Shown: positions 46,723-56,292 of the stretch, in pieces
Layout: the number at the start of each line of letters is the position of its first letter
How positions within the stretch are numbered: the stretch's first letter is position 1
From: Mesorhizobium sp. M1D.F.Ca.ET.043.01.1.1
Lineage (GTDB): Bacteria; Pseudomonadota; Alphaproteobacteria; Rhizobiales; Rhizobiaceae
Direction of reading: 5' to 3'
Assembly (NCBI RefSeq): GCF_003952385.1
Contig: NZ_CP034444.1
Location: forward strand, 186,001-250,000
DNA length: 64,000 bases
Notes under the pieces: generated by a model
Seen by the model: only the letters and a program-made list of their open reading frames with translations
What the model was told of the DNA's origin: nothing
The model's database searches: none
Made by a program: the position numbers and the translations under genes

Positions 46723-47937
46723 ATGAAATACCATGTAAAAGAGCGCGAAATCGCAAATGGTTCGACCTGCTTCTACGTCTACAACGACGAGAATTACGTT
46801 GCCGGCCCGTGGACGGAAGCCTGGCAAGCCACCCATTTCATCGGAACTCTGACCGAGGGCCGATACATGGCCAATGCCCAAAGAACGGCTGTCATGCGCG
46901 GCCGCAGAAGCGACGGCAAGTTAGTTTTGCGCGAAGTGCAGGAACATCGCGATGCCGGCGAGATCGATGACGGTTTGGGTGGTTGGGCGTCGCGCCGCGA
47001 TGTCTTGTTGGGCGCCATTGCCGCAACCGCTGCGGTCGGCCTGTCACGAGTCGCGGCCGCGCAAGCGGAAACGAAGCAAAACCTTCCCTCTTCCCTCTCA
47101 AGCCAAGGAGCAACGATGAGCACGATCACCACCAAGGACGGCACGCAAATCTACTACAAGGACTGGGGCACAGGCCCGGTCGTCACCTTCTCTCACGGCT
47201 GGCCGCTGAATGCCGACGCCTGGGATGGCCAGATGCTCTTTCTCGCGCAGAACGGTTTTCGCGTTGTTGCACACGACCGGCGCGGGCACGGCCGGTCGAG
47301 CCAGGCTTCCTCGGGCAACGACATGAATGGCTATGCCGATGATCTTGCTGCTGTTATCGAAGCGCTAGACCTCAAGGACGCCACGTTAGTGGGTCACTCC
47401 ACTGGCGGCGGCGAGGTCGCCCGCTACATCGGACGGCACGGAACCGGCCGGGTTGCCAAAGCGGTTCTCATTGCTGCCGTTCCACCGATCATGCTGAAGA
47501 CCGAGGCAAACCCTGAAGGACTGCCGATGGAAGTCTTCGACGGTATCCGTGCCGGCGTCGCTGGCGATCGGTCTCAATACTACAAGGACCTGGCGCTCGC
47601 CTTCTACGGCGCCAACCGGCCGGGCGCGAAGGTCTCGCAGGGCACGTTGGACCAGTTCTGGCTGTGGAGCATGCAGGCCGGCGCGAAGAACGCCTACGAG
47701 AGCGTCAAGGCATTCTCAGAGACCGACTTCACCGAAGACCTCAAGAAATTCGATGTCCCGACGCTAGTCCTGCACGGGGAAGACGATCAGATCGTGCCGG
47801 TCAAGGACTCGGCGCGGAAGTCGGCAAAGCTGATCAAGGGCGCCAGGGAAATCTACTATCCGGGCGCGCCGCACGGCATCACCGCCACGCATCAGGACCA
47901 GGTCAACGCGGAGCTGCTCGCCTTCATCAGGTCATAG
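46723..47937 (+). CDS. Alpha/beta hydrolase (haloperoxidase-like) with N-terminal extension and internal Tat signal
   Basis: 404 codons. Residues 1-85 form a small unrecognised domain ([20 protein letters not shown]). A twin-arginine signal follows at about 90-115 ([18 protein letters not shown]). The hydrolase begins at residue 132 with the non-haem chloroperoxidase pattern: [22 protein letters not shown], nucleophile GHSTGGGE, acid in [10 protein letters not shown] and histidine in [10 protein letters not shown]. An internal ATG at 47116 has its own aaggag about 7 bp upstream and would give a 273-residue cytoplasmic enzyme. Closest relatives I know start with the Tat signal, so the first 85 residues look like a fused separate gene. 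Confidence 0.8.
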   Translation: MKYHVKEREIANGSTCFYVYNDENYVAGPWTEAWQATHFIGTLTEGRYMANAQRTAVMRGRRSDGKLVLREVQEHRDAGEIDDGLGGWASRRDVLLGAIAATAAVGLSRVAAAQAETKQNLPSSLSSQGATMSTITTKDGTQIYYKDWGTGPVVTFSHGWPLNADAWDGQMLFLAQNGFRVVAHDRRGHGRSSQASSGNDMNGYADDLAAVIEALDLKDATLVGHSTGGGEVARYIGRHGTGRVAKAVLIAAVPPIMLKTEANPEGLPMEVFDGIRAGVAGDRSQYYKDLALAFYGANRPGAKVSQGTLDQFWLWSMQAGAKNAYESVKAFSETDFTEDLKKFDVPTLVLHGEDDQIVPVKDSARKSAKLIKGAREIYYPGAPHGITATHQDQVNAELLAFIRS

Positions 47938-47966
47938 GCTCGCGCCACGTCCCCCAGCGAGAGCCC

Positions 47967-47997
47967 GATCGCCGGTCGCCCTCCCCGGCCGGCGATC
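47967..47997. other. Strong hairpin between hydrolase and cupin genes
   Basis: gatcgccgg (47967-47975) and ccggcgatc (47989-47997) make a perfect 9-bp stem with a 13-base loop. No T-run follows, so it is not a standard rho-independent terminator. It could stabilise the upstream transcript end or be a simple intergenic palindrome. Confidence 0.4.
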
Positions 47998-48029
47998 ACC
48001 CATCCCACCAGCAAACCGGAGCCAAGACA

Positions 48030-48446
48030 ATGATCAAGACCATCTTATGCACCGCTGCTATCGCAACCAGTCTCGCCACGGGATCGGCGCTAGCCGGTCA
48101 ATCCCACGGCGACAAGGCGACACTGATCTACGACCACCCGGTGCCCAATGTGCCAGGCAAGAGCATGCGCGCCGTGCTCGTCGAATACGAACCCGGCGGC
48201 ACATCCGCGGGACATACCCATCCGAAATCCGCGTTCATCTTCGCGACGGTCCTCGAAGGCGCCATCCGCAGCCAGGTCAACGACGGGCCGGTCACGACAT
48301 ATCGCGCCGGCGAAAGCTTTTCCGAATTTCCGGGCGACCGCCACGGCGTCAGCGAAAATGCCAGTGCCACCCAACCCGCCAAGCTTCTGGCCGTGTTCGT
48401 CGTCGACACCACCGAGACCGAGCTGACCACCTACATCGGCGACTAA
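48030..48446 (+). CDS. Secreted cupin-domain protein
   Basis: 138 residues. The N-terminus is a signal peptide (IKTILCTAAIATSLATGSAL, cleavage after LAG). The mature part is a single cupin barrel with motif 1 EPGGTSAGHTHPKSAFIFAT and motif 2 around FSEFPGDRHGVSENAS. The metal-binding His, His and later His are present. The function of such periplasmic cupins is unclear; by context it is part of the stress-gene run. ATG 48030. Confidence 0.85.
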   Translation: MIKTILCTAAIATSLATGSALAGQSHGDKATLIYDHPVPNVPGKSMRAVLVEYEPGGTSAGHTHPKSAFIFATVLEGAIRSQVNDGPVTTYRAGESFSEFPGDRHGVSENASATQPAKLLAVFVVDTTETELTTYIGD

Positions 48447-48490
48447 GCCCGAGCATCAAACGATGAGTCTGAACCCGGAGGACGGCAGCA

Positions 48491-48928
48491 ATGCTTATCG
48501 ACAGACTGCATGCCTTGACTTCGTCGCGCCTCGCCGTGGTCGACGTCAATGCCACTGTGCAAGCGGCCGCCCTCTCGCTTTCCAGGCCCGGCATCGGCCT
48601 TGTCGTGGTCTGCAATGGCAACGGTGCCGCCGAAGGCGTGCTGAGCAAATCTGACCTCGTGCGCCATCTTGTCAATTCGGCGTCGTCAGTGCCGCCAGTT
48701 TCAGCCCTGATGAGCAGACAAATCGTGTCGTGCACACCTGAGGATGATCTTCATGAGGTGTGGCAGACCATGGCCGCCACCAACCTGCAGAACATGCCCG
48801 TAGTCGACATAGGCGCCAAGCCAATCGGAATTCTCGACATACGCGACGCGATGAAAGTCCTGTTCGAGCGGGAAGAGATCCAAGAGCAGATACTGTCCGA
48901 CTACGTTGCCGGTGTCGGCTATCGCTAA
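48491..48928 (+). CDS. CBS-domain protein
   Basis: 145 residues made of two CBS motifs (VDVNATVQAAALSLSRPGIG with LSKSDLVRHL, and MSRQIVSCTPEDDLHEVWQT with ILDIRDAMKVL). Paired CBS domains bind adenosine-type ligands and sense energy or redox state. It stands alone without a catalytic partner domain. It sits 44 bp after the cupin gene, same strand, with cggagg before the start. Confidence 0.85.
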   Translation: MLIDRLHALTSSRLAVVDVNATVQAAALSLSRPGIGLVVVCNGNGAAEGVLSKSDLVRHLVNSASSVPPVSALMSRQIVSCTPEDDLHEVWQTMAATNLQNMPVVDIGAKPIGILDIRDAMKVLFEREEIQEQILSDYVAGVGYR

Positions 48929-49000
48929 CAGCGATCGTCAACCGTCGGCGCCCGACGAAACAGAAAATCAAACCTTCAATCGACACCATGGAGTCAACAC

Positions 49001-49459
49001 ATGACCAAGCGTCTGAATTTCCTGGCCCGCAAGAACGGCGGCATCGAGGGTCTCGTAGCCGTCGAGAGCTGGCTTGCCACCAGCTTCGACCCAAAACTGC
49101 TCGAGCTCATCAAGTTGCGGGTGTCGCAAATGAACGGCTGCGCACATTGCCTGCACATGCATCGGCAAGACGCCATCAAGCTGGGCGAGACCGACGACCG
49201 GCTGCTACTGCTCGACGCTTGGCGCGAGTCTGCCCTCTACACGGAACGCGAACGGGCCGCCCTCGCCTGGGCGGAAGCCCTCACCCGGATCTCTGAAACC
49301 CATGCGCCGGACGCTGTCTACGATGAAGCCCGGAAGGCCTTCTCCGAAGATGAACTCGTCGCGCTTTCGATTGGCGTCGCCACGATCAACGCATGGAACA
49401 GGCTGGCAATCGGCTTTCGCCTGCAGCATCCCGCGGATCGCATGCGCGCCGCCGCGTGA
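49001..49459 (+). CDS. Carboxymuconolactone decarboxylase/AhpD-like protein
   Basis: 152 residues. The core reads LKLRVSQMNGCAHCLHMHRQ-like sequence, with the redox CxxC (Cys-Ala-His-Cys) and the following histidine as in AhpD peroxidase-related proteins. The C-terminal half (ERAALAWAEALTRI, then VATINAWNRLAIGFR) is the usual helical family repeat. These proteins act in alkylperoxide defence with a thiol reductant. Start ATG 49001. Confidence 0.88.
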   Translation: MTKRLNFLARKNGGIEGLVAVESWLATSFDPKLLELIKLRVSQMNGCAHCLHMHRQDAIKLGETDDRLLLLDAWRESALYTERERAALAWAEALTRISETHAPDAVYDEARKAFSEDELVALSIGVATINAWNRLAIGFRLQHPADRMRAAA

Positions 49460-49512
49460 ACCGGCGGTGACAAAGCGAACCCTATCAGATGCGCTCAGGA
49501 CACAAATTTGAG

Positions 49513-50160
49513 ATGAACGAAATCACCAGTCGGATGCTTGCAGGGGTCTCGGTACCCGATACGCCGCTCGTGCAGCAGGCGCTTGAGTATGCGCGCAGAG
49601 AATGCGAAGCCTATTTATTCAATCACGTCGTCCGCTCCTGGTTGTTTGCGGCCCGGCTTGGACAGCTCCGCAACATCGATCACGACGCGGAGGTCGTCGC
49701 GGTCGGCACCTTGTTGCATGACATCACGTTGAACGAGCGTTTTGAGGGTCCGCGCCGTTTCGAAGTCGAAGGTGCGGATTTGGCCAGGGCCTTCTCCCGA
49801 CAAGGCGGGGTTGACGAGCGCCGGGCACAGCTCATCTGGGACAGCGTGGCCCTCAACTCGACCCCGTCGATCGGCCTCTACAAGGAGGCGGAGGTGGCCC
49901 TTTGTACTGCCGGCGTCTGTCTGGATGTCGTCGGACTCAACTACGACACGATCCCCGCGGCGGAAATTGCCAGGATTGTCGGTGAATTCCCTAGGCTCGA
50001 GATGAAGCGTCGCATGACACGCTGCTTCTGTCGTATCGCCCAGACGCACCCGGAAACGACCTATGACAACTTCGCCCGGGACTTTGGCGAACGCTTCGTG
50101 CCCGGCTACCGGGCTCCTTCTTCGGTCGACATCGTGTCGAACGCTCCCTTTGAGGAATAA
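49513..50160 (+). CDS. HD-domain hydrolase
   Basis: 215 residues. HD-superfamily metal ligands are visible as the histidine in LFNHVVRSW and the His-Asp pair in GTLLHDITLNERF. Later polar residues are in LIWDSVALNSTPS. The arrangement resembles the cyanamide hydratase-like/HDIG branch that acts on small molecules or nucleotides. The ATG at 49513 fits the family start; an earlier ATG at 49489 is possible. It ends the same-strand run that began at 45857. Confidence 0.82.
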   Translation: MNEITSRMLAGVSVPDTPLVQQALEYARRECEAYLFNHVVRSWLFAARLGQLRNIDHDAEVVAVGTLLHDITLNERFEGPRRFEVEGADLARAFSRQGGVDERRAQLIWDSVALNSTPSIGLYKEAEVALCTAGVCLDVVGLNYDTIPAAEIARIVGEFPRLEMKRRMTRCFCRIAQTHPETTYDNFARDFGERFVPGYRAPSSVDIVSNAPFEE

Positions 50161-50231
50161 GCACGGGCTCCGGCTTGTACCGGCGACGAGTTCCTCTTCG
50201 AGCACTGACATCCCGCCAATGGCACAGGGCA

Positions 50232-50930
50232 TTAAGTCGAGGACGTGGCCGCAGCCGCATCGCGCATCACAGGCGGCAATGTTTCCCAAGCCCGAATGAG
50301 CTCGCCGACTGACGCCACCTCCATCTTGCGCATCACATTGCCGCGGTGGAGCTTGACAGTGACCTCGCTGATCCCGAGGTCGAACGCGATCTGTTTATTC
50401 ACTCTACCCTGCGCGACTTCGCGCAGGACTTCGCGTTCGCGCGGTGTCAGCGTCTCAAACCGTTCGACATTGCGCTTGACGATCCCTGCAGCGGCCCGTC
50501 GAGTGGCGTCCATCGCGATCCCCGCCGTAACAGCGTCAAGCAGAGTTTGATCACGCGCCGGCTTTGTGAGAAAGTCGATCGCGCCTGCCTTCATCGCCTG
50601 GACAGTCATCGGAATATCGCCATGCCCGGTCAGAAAAATGATCGGCTTGGAGTTACCGCTTTTTGCCAGACGATTCTGCAGGTCGAGACCACTCGCTCCC
50701 GGCATGCGGACGTCAAGGATCAAGCAGCCAGGCCCGTCCAATACGTCGGCGTCGAGAAGCTCGCGGGTCGAGGCAAAGCAGATCGACTCGAAGCCCGCCG
50801 ATAGGATCAACTCGGACAGCGCTTCACGAACAGACGCATCATCATCGACAATGATGACTCGCGGCTGCTCCCCTTCTTGCTGCTTCGATAGCGGTGCCGA
50901 TCTCCGCAGGAGCGGCTGCTCACTTGTCAT
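50232..50930 (-). CDS. FixJ/LuxR-type response regulator
   Basis: 232 residues. Receiver domain (about 25-145) with VIIVDDDASVREALSEL, phosphorylation aspartate in LILDVRMPG and lysine in LTKPARDQ. The LuxR/GerE helix-turn-helix (about 165-225) reads LTPREREVLREVAQGRVNKQ then LGISEVTVKLHRGNVMRKM, the FixJ type. The start overlaps the end of the upstream receiver gene. It is the last gene of a four-gene kinase-regulator operon. Target genes are unknown. Confidence 0.88.
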   Translation of the reverse strand: MTSEQPLLRRSAPLSKQQEGEQPRVIIVDDDASVREALSELILSAGFESICFASTRELLDADVLDGPGCLILDVRMPGASGLDLQNRLAKSGNSKPIIFLTGHGDIPMTVQAMKAGAIDFLTKPARDQTLLDAVTAGIAMDATRRAAAGIVKRNVERFETLTPREREVLREVAQGRVNKQIAFDLGISEVTVKLHRGNVMRKMEVASVGELIRAWETLPPVMRDAAAATSST

Positions 50931-51309
50931 GATCATCCTCCATTTTTTGATTGCGCAAAGCGTCGCCGACCGCCGTAAGCAGGGCTTTGGCATCGAAGGG
51001 CTTGCGGAAAAATCCGCTAACGCCCTGCGCCTGGTCCTGATCGGCTATCTCGTGGCGGCCCGTGATCAGGAACACCGGCAGCTCCGGGCGCACCTTCTTC
51101 ACAAGTTTGCGAAGTTCAAAGCCGTCAACGCCAGGCATCCCGATGTCGGTGATAAGCACGCTCACGCTCGACAGGCCGCTGGCAAGCAAAGACCGACCCG
51201 ACGAGAAGGTGCGAGCAGTATATCCAGCCGACTCTAGAAGGTCCTCCACCGATTCGAGCAGTCTTGGATCATCATCGACGATCGCTACGATGGGTCTTGG
51301 CTTTTTCAC
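50920..51309 (-). CDS. Single-domain response regulator
   Basis: A 129-residue receiver: AIVDDDPRLLESVEDLLESA, phosphorylation aspartate in VLITDIGMPGVDG, threonine in FLITGRHE and lysine in FFRKPFDAK. There is no output domain. It lies between two FixJ-type genes (2-bp gap upstream, 11-bp overlap downstream), so it is co-translated and likely competes for or relays phosphate from the kinase at 51950. Confidence 0.86.
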   Translation of the reverse strand: MKKPRPIVAIVDDDPRLLESVEDLLESAGYTARTFSSGRSLLASGLSSVSVLITDIGMPGVDGFELRKLVKKVRPELPVFLITGRHEIADQDQAQGVSGFFRKPFDAKALLTAVGDALRNQKMEDDHDK

Positions 51310-51311
51310 TC

Positions 51312-51953
51312 TCAGCCCTCTCTCGCCCTGCGCGAGTGGGTAATCGGTATCTTCAATTTCTCAGCGATGCGTACGAGGTCGGCGAGTGACGCCGCTGCCA
51401 TTTTCTGCATGACATTCCTTCTATGGATTTCCAGGGTAACTTCGCTGATTCCCAATTCAGCGGCGGCTTGTTTGTTGAGCAGACCGCTCACAACAAGCGC
51501 CAGCACTTCGCGTTCGCGCGGCGTCAGGTCGAGATAACGTTGGTTTAGCGCTTTAAGGTCGGCGCGTTCGGATCGTTGGTCTTGGTCCTGTGCGATCGCA
51601 GCATGGATTGCGGCCATCAGCTCCGAGTCGCTGAACGGCTTCGTCAAGAAATCCACTGCGCCGTGCTTGATCGCCCTTACAGATGACGGGATGTCGCCGT
51701 GGCCCGTCACGAAAACGATCGGCGGATGATTGCCTTCCGCTATCTGTCTTTGCAGATCAAGGCCATTGATATCAGGCAGCTCAACGTCGAGGATGAGGCA
51801 GGCGGGAACATCTGGCTTTTCGGTGCTGATGTATTCCCCCGCCGATCTAAATGTCTTGGTGCCTATTCCGTGCGAGGACAGAAGCTCGCTGAGCGCCTCG
51901 CGGACCCGTGCATCGTCATCGACGATGTAGACAATATGGCTCTCAGTCGTCAT
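51312..51953 (-). CDS. FixJ/LuxR-type response regulator
   Basis: 213 residues. Receiver with YIVDDDARVREALSELL, aspartate in LILDVELPDING, and VTGHGDIPSSVRAIKHGAVD followed by the LTKPF lysine. The C-terminal LuxR helix-turn-helix reads LTPREREVLALVVSGLLNKQ and LGISEVTLEIHRRNVMQKM. The ATG at 51953 overlaps the kinase stop by 4 bp, so it is the cognate regulator by position. Confidence 0.88.
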   Translation of the reverse strand: MTTESHIVYIVDDDARVREALSELLSSHGIGTKTFRSAGEYISTEKPDVPACLILDVELPDINGLDLQRQIAEGNHPPIVFVTGHGDIPSSVRAIKHGAVDFLTKPFSDSELMAAIHAAIAQDQDQRSERADLKALNQRYLDLTPREREVLALVVSGLLNKQAAAELGISEVTLEIHRRNVMQKMAAASLADLVRIAEKLKIPITHSRRAREG

Positions 51954-54754
51954 GCCGCCGCTTTCGCTTCGATCGGCAGGGTAAAGATGAATTTTGCGCC
52001 GTGCGGTTCGTTCTTTTCTACCCACAACCGGCCACCGTGTGATTGTATGATCGATCTGCAGATCGCCAGTCCCATTCCCAAGCCTTCGTCTTTGGTTGTG
52101 AAGAACGGGTCGAATATCTTGTCAGGGAACTGCACACCTGCACCGCGATCGCTGACCTCCACCTGGATGGCGTCTCCGGTCCGGCGCACGCGCAGGCCAA
52201 GAACTCTGGATTCCGGGGCGGAAGCCATTGCTTCCGCGCCGTTGCGCATCAAATTGATCACCACCTGCAGAATCTGCACGCGGTCGATCCCCACGAGTGG
52301 AAGGCCGCGCTCGACATCCGTTTCAATGCGAATGCGAAGTCGCGCCGTCTCCTCGGCCATGAGATCCAGAGCTTCGCCCACGATGCTATCCAGCGCCGTC
52401 GAGCTTCGAGCTTCCGTGGACTGCTTGAACAGCGCGCGAGTGCGGCCAACAACATCAGCAGCGGAGTTAGCGTCACGGATAATGCGTTCGGCCGTGATCT
52501 TCGCGCGCTCAAGATTTGGCGGATCCGCGGACAACCAACGATGGCACGCATGTGAGTTGGCGACGATCGCCGCCAAGGGTTGGTTCACTTCGTGGGCGAT
52601 AGACGCCGAGATTTCGGCAAGGCTCGCCGCCTGACTTGCTCGCGCAAGACGTTCTTGCGCCACGCGGAGCGCATCTTCTACACGCAATTGAGCCGCTTCC
52701 GCACGCTTTCGTTCAGTCAAGTCGAGGATGTATGCCACCCCTTGCCTTTCGGTGTCCTCGAAACAGGCGGCCCCAATCAGAACAGGCACCCGACTGCCAT
52801 CATTCCTGAAGAACTCTTTCTCGCGGGCTTCCATTTTGCCCGTGCGCGCTATCTCTTCAGCTTCCTCGCGGGCATGCCATTCCGGAGGCGTCATCACCAA
52901 CCAATCAAGGCCGGATTTCAAATCGTCGCGGTCGTATTGGACCATGCGCAGGAACGCGTCGTTGGCGTCGAGCAGCATTCCATCAAGATCCCAAAAAATG
53001 ATCCCGATGATATCTGAGTCGATTAGCTGCCGAATCCTGGCGTCTCGCTCCTCAATGTCTCTGTAAAGGCGCACCTCATCGTCTATGTCGATGGCGGCCG
53101 TGTACCATTGGATGATCGTGCCGTGTTGATCCCGCAGTGGCTCCCCGCGGCTTTTCATCCAGCGATACACGCCATCCGCACGGCGCAGGCGATATCTGAT
53201 GGAGAAGGGCTCGCCCGTGAGAAAACCGCGGCGAGCAATTTCACTTAGCTTTTCTACATCATCAGGGTGAACCGCAGCTTTGATCCAGGCGAAAAGGCGG
53301 CTCGCGCCTGGCTTGTCAGTATCCGCTACGTCGAAGCCGAGGTAATCTACTAACTGCTTGTTGAAGAAGGTCAGTTCGCCGTCGGGCTTCTGGCGTCCGA
53401 TCATGGCCGGAACCATGTTCACGAGGTGCGAAAGTTCCCGCTCTCGGTCGCGCAATCCCTCCAGGGCACGCATCTCATCGTCGATATCCAGGGAAACGCC
53501 GTACCATTCTGCAACCGCTCCGTCCTCGTCACGCCGAGGTTCCACCCGGCATTCCGCCCACCGGTAGTTGCCGTCCTTCTCGCGCCAACGAAATCGCATC
53601 GTCGAGGCGTTGCCGGTTGCGAAGCAGTTCCGCAGAGTCCGCTGCACCTCGGGAGCATCCTCCGGATGCGTCAGTTCCTGCACCAATGTCTCGATAGGTG
53701 GGGATTGGGGAAGATCGAAGGTTGGGATAACGGCGTGGAAATGGTCCTGATATCGCTTGTTGAAGTACAATGGCTGGCCCGTTGACGTCGCGCTCCACAC
53801 GCGGACTGGGAGTGCATCGATCATCCGCTGAAGTTGGCGCTCGCGTTCGCCCAACGTGCGCAGCGCCACCTGGTGCTGCCTGGATATCGCGGCAACGATG
53901 AGCGCCGAGAATGCCGAAATGGCCAGAAACAACTGCAGCATGACGTGTTTTTGCTTCAGCGTTTCGGGGTCGCCGGCAAATTGGCTGGCGCCGGATATTG
54001 TGAAGACCGCCGTAATCAGCGCGAGAAGGACCAAGGCCACGGCGGCGCCCTTGAACTCAAAACGCACCGCGGCCCAAAGAAGAGGCGGCATGATTATGTA
54101 GGCAAAGGGCAGGTAAGCGCTGAGTGAAAGAATTGCGACACCAAGAAAGATCAGCCCTAGGATGCAGAGCTCTATCCAACGCGCCCTTGAGACCAGAGCG
54201 ATGTCACGCCAGTTGTGGAATACGACGAGCGCCAGCGGCGCCACGATCAGGACCCCTGTTGCGTCGCCGATCCAGAATAACGGCCATGCCGCCGTGAAGG
54301 TTTGCGATTGCATACCAAACCACGCAAGAGTGGCGCTTCCGACGGTCGCGCTTGCGACAGGCGCGATTCCGGCGGCCAATACCACGAATGCGAGAACTTC
54401 CTGTAGCGTCTCCAGCCGGACCGGTCGCCTGCAGGTAAGACTCACGAGCCATGCCCCTAACATGGCTTCAAGAGCGTTGCCGGCGAAGATCAGGAACGCC
54501 GCAGGCAGCGGACTGTGGAACCACAGGAAGTTGCTGAACAGTTCGGCCAGACAGCCTGTCGCTATCCACCATGGCCAGCTGGGCCGGGAGGCGAAGACCA
54601 GCGTGGCGATGAAAAGTCCGCTCGGCGGCCAAATGGAAATGCCTGTTCCAGGCACGATCGCGAGCAACTGAGCGAATCCGCAGCCCAGGACATATGCGGC
54701 AAAAAACAGCCCCAGGTGCGCGAATTGAGGACGATGCGACCAGACGTGCATCAT
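51950..54754 (-). CDS. MASE1/PAS sensor histidine kinase
   Basis: 934 residues. N-terminal MASE1 sensor (about 1-280) with eight membrane helices, including GTGISIWPPSGLFIATLVFA and GDATGVLIVAPLAL. Three PAS domains follow (about 300-430, 430-560, 565-690), each ending in a PAC-type segment. HisKA has the histidine in SIAHEVNQPLAAIVANSHA, and HATPase_c has LMRNGAEAMA and TKDEGLGMGLAICRSII. The second ATG pair at 54754 is chosen because ggaggag lies 6 bp upstream; an earlier in-frame start at 54847 lacks support. It heads the operon with three regulators. The FixL-like C-terminus suggests a redox or metabolic signal. Confidence 0.88.
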   Translation of the reverse strand: MMHVWSHRPQFAHLGLFFAAYVLGCGFAQLLAIVPGTGISIWPPSGLFIATLVFASRPSWPWWIATGCLAELFSNFLWFHSPLPAAFLIFAGNALEAMLGAWLVSLTCRRPVRLETLQEVLAFVVLAAGIAPVASATVGSATLAWFGMQSQTFTAAWPLFWIGDATGVLIVAPLALVVFHNWRDIALVSRARWIELCILGLIFLGVAILSLSAYLPFAYIIMPPLLWAAVRFEFKGAAVALVLLALITAVFTISGASQFAGDPETLKQKHVMLQLFLAISAFSALIVAAISRQHQVALRTLGERERQLQRMIDALPVRVWSATSTGQPLYFNKRYQDHFHAVIPTFDLPQSPPIETLVQELTHPEDAPEVQRTLRNCFATGNASTMRFRWREKDGNYRWAECRVEPRRDEDGAVAEWYGVSLDIDDEMRALEGLRDRERELSHLVNMVPAMIGRQKPDGELTFFNKQLVDYLGFDVADTDKPGASRLFAWIKAAVHPDDVEKLSEIARRGFLTGEPFSIRYRLRRADGVYRWMKSRGEPLRDQHGTIIQWYTAAIDIDDEVRLYRDIEERDARIRQLIDSDIIGIIFWDLDGMLLDANDAFLRMVQYDRDDLKSGLDWLVMTPPEWHAREEAEEIARTGKMEAREKEFFRNDGSRVPVLIGAACFEDTERQGVAYILDLTERKRAEAAQLRVEDALRVAQERLARASQAASLAEISASIAHEVNQPLAAIVANSHACHRWLSADPPNLERAKITAERIIRDANSAADVVGRTRALFKQSTEARSSTALDSIVGEALDLMAEETARLRIRIETDVERGLPLVGIDRVQILQVVINLMRNGAEAMASAPESRVLGLRVRRTGDAIQVEVSDRGAGVQFPDKIFDPFFTTKDEGLGMGLAICRSIIQSHGGRLWVEKNEPHGAKFIFTLPIEAKAAA

Positions 54755-55376
54755 TGGCTGCTCCTCCAGAACAGTCAAAGCATGGGGACCGTCAGTGCTG
54801 GGTATCGCACTGGTGCTTGGTGTCTGGATCTGGCCTGGCGAGCTCACGCCCTCACCATAGTCCCAACATACCCCGGCCGCACCTCATGGAAATCCATGAG
54901 CAGAGACGAACCAAGTGGCGGGCCCCTTGCGAAGATCCCTGATTAGGTACCCGAAGCGACCCGAGCGAACGTAGCCCACTCTCTGTTGCCGGGTGCCCGA
55001 ACTCCCATGCTCTTTCACAAATAGAGTGCATACCTTTCCGCGTCCGACCAAAGCTCTGGTGGCGGACATCTCGGACATCTCGTTCTCCGGATTGCTCGCA
55101 CAGTGGCGGACTCCAAAACGCGCATGGCCCTTGTCAATATACTCGGTAGAAGCGCTGCGGGTCGATTAGGTCCCGGGGTAGCTCGCTTCGTCCGATCGTC
55201 TAGGATTCCTGATACTTCGGTAGCAGGACGTTGTTTTCTCGAATCCTGAACGCGCGGCTCGCTAGGCAGGCATTAGAGCTGGCTGGCTTCCTGCCCATTG
55301 TTTTCGGCCCATCGCTCCCGAGGACGGCCGCAGCGATTCCGCGAGTCCGTCCCCGGCGGTCAGGCTTTGACCGTAT
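54755..55376. other. Intergenic region upstream of the kinase operon
   Basis: About 620 bp with no convincing gene on either strand. It must contain the promoter of the kinase operon. No FixK-type (ttgat-n4-atcaa) or sigma-54 element was recognised. Confidence 0.45.
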
Positions 55377-55748
55377 TTACCTGCGGGCTTCGGACTTGGC
55401 GCTCGAGGGCACCGCGGACTTGCGACTTGCCGCAAGCTGCATGACAGCGATCGTCGCAACGCAAAGCCCGATCACGACGTGCGTCCACATCGGCCCCTGC
55501 GCCGACCCGAAGCCGAGCAGAAATGGAGCGATCGCTGCCCAGCACCCCAACGTGAGATTGGACCATTCGGTCCAAGCCCCATAGCGAGAAAGCGCCACAG
55601 CCGAACAGCATACAATCAGGGTGCCCGTGATCCCTGCGTTCCAAGCCGCGAGGGGCAGCCCGGCGAATTTGATGGCGGCGCAGGCCAGGCATGCTCCGAG
55701 AATGAGGTTGGTCCATTCCAACCCTTTGCTTGGTACTTCACTTATCAT
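55377..55748 (-). CDS. SPW-repeat membrane protein
   Basis: 123 residues with four membrane helices in two similar halves: EWTNLILGACLACAAIKF...LAAWNAGITG and EWSNLTLGCWAAIAPFLLGF...MWTHVVIG. The W-x2-N...W-x3/5-G pattern is that of SPW-repeat proteins, small integral membrane proteins of unknown function common in rhizobia. The ATG at 55748 has aaggag at ideal distance; an ATG at 55769 is less likely. The tail is basic. Confidence 0.82.
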   Translation of the reverse strand: MISEVPSKGLEWTNLILGACLACAAIKFAGLPLAAWNAGITGTLIVCCSAVALSRYGAWTEWSNLTLGCWAAIAPFLLGFGSAQGPMWTHVVIGLCVATIAVMQLAASRKSAVPSSAKSEARR

Positions 55749-56292
55749 ATTCTTCTCCTTTGATTTCATAAGGCGGCCTGCCCATTCGAAATTACTTATA
55801 TCGAGGCAGGTTTGAGGAGAATGATACAGTCTGATGCACTAGACTATTCTACGCTGGCATCTGTCTGGCAATGCAAGGGGCTAGGGCAGCTAGTCGCCAG
55901 GATGGCCCTTACGCGCCAGGGCATACAGGCATGGTTATTCCAATCGTCAATCAGCGCGCTGCCTTCGACCCTGGATCGTGTCGCGATTGTCATCTACGTC
56001 CTGGTACCGGGAACTCGGCCTAACGGTGAGCGATCACAGAGCGACGATTCTAGATTTGGAGCAGCCCCTTTCGCAAGCGATACGGCCGGGAACCTCTTGT
56101 CATAAGCTGGCTTGCGGTCGTTGGCCGGCGCGCGAATTGATGACAGCCGTCGACGGTTGGGGCTTCGGCAACGTAGCGTTCGGCGGTCCCTGAGGCGTGA
56201 GGGCCGATCGGCCTAGCCTCGCCTCACCGGACGTTCGTCGCAAGCCCTCTGCCGGCTACCGCACCGGTCAGTTCGCTGGGGTCGTCTTCAGC
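55749..56292. other. Intergenic region without recognised gene
   Basis: 544 bp between the SPW-repeat promoter and the 3' end of the IS110-type transposase gene. Only short frames without family resemblance are present. The right end of the insertion sequence probably lies within the last part, but IS110 elements lack clear terminal repeats, so I cannot place it. Confidence 0.45.

Noticed and set aside
55231..55252. Possible right att copy (ttctcgaatcctg) resembling the tRNA T-arm
   Set aside because: Only about 8 bases match ttcgaatcc-like sequence, with a mismatch in the core; too short and imperfect for an att repeat.
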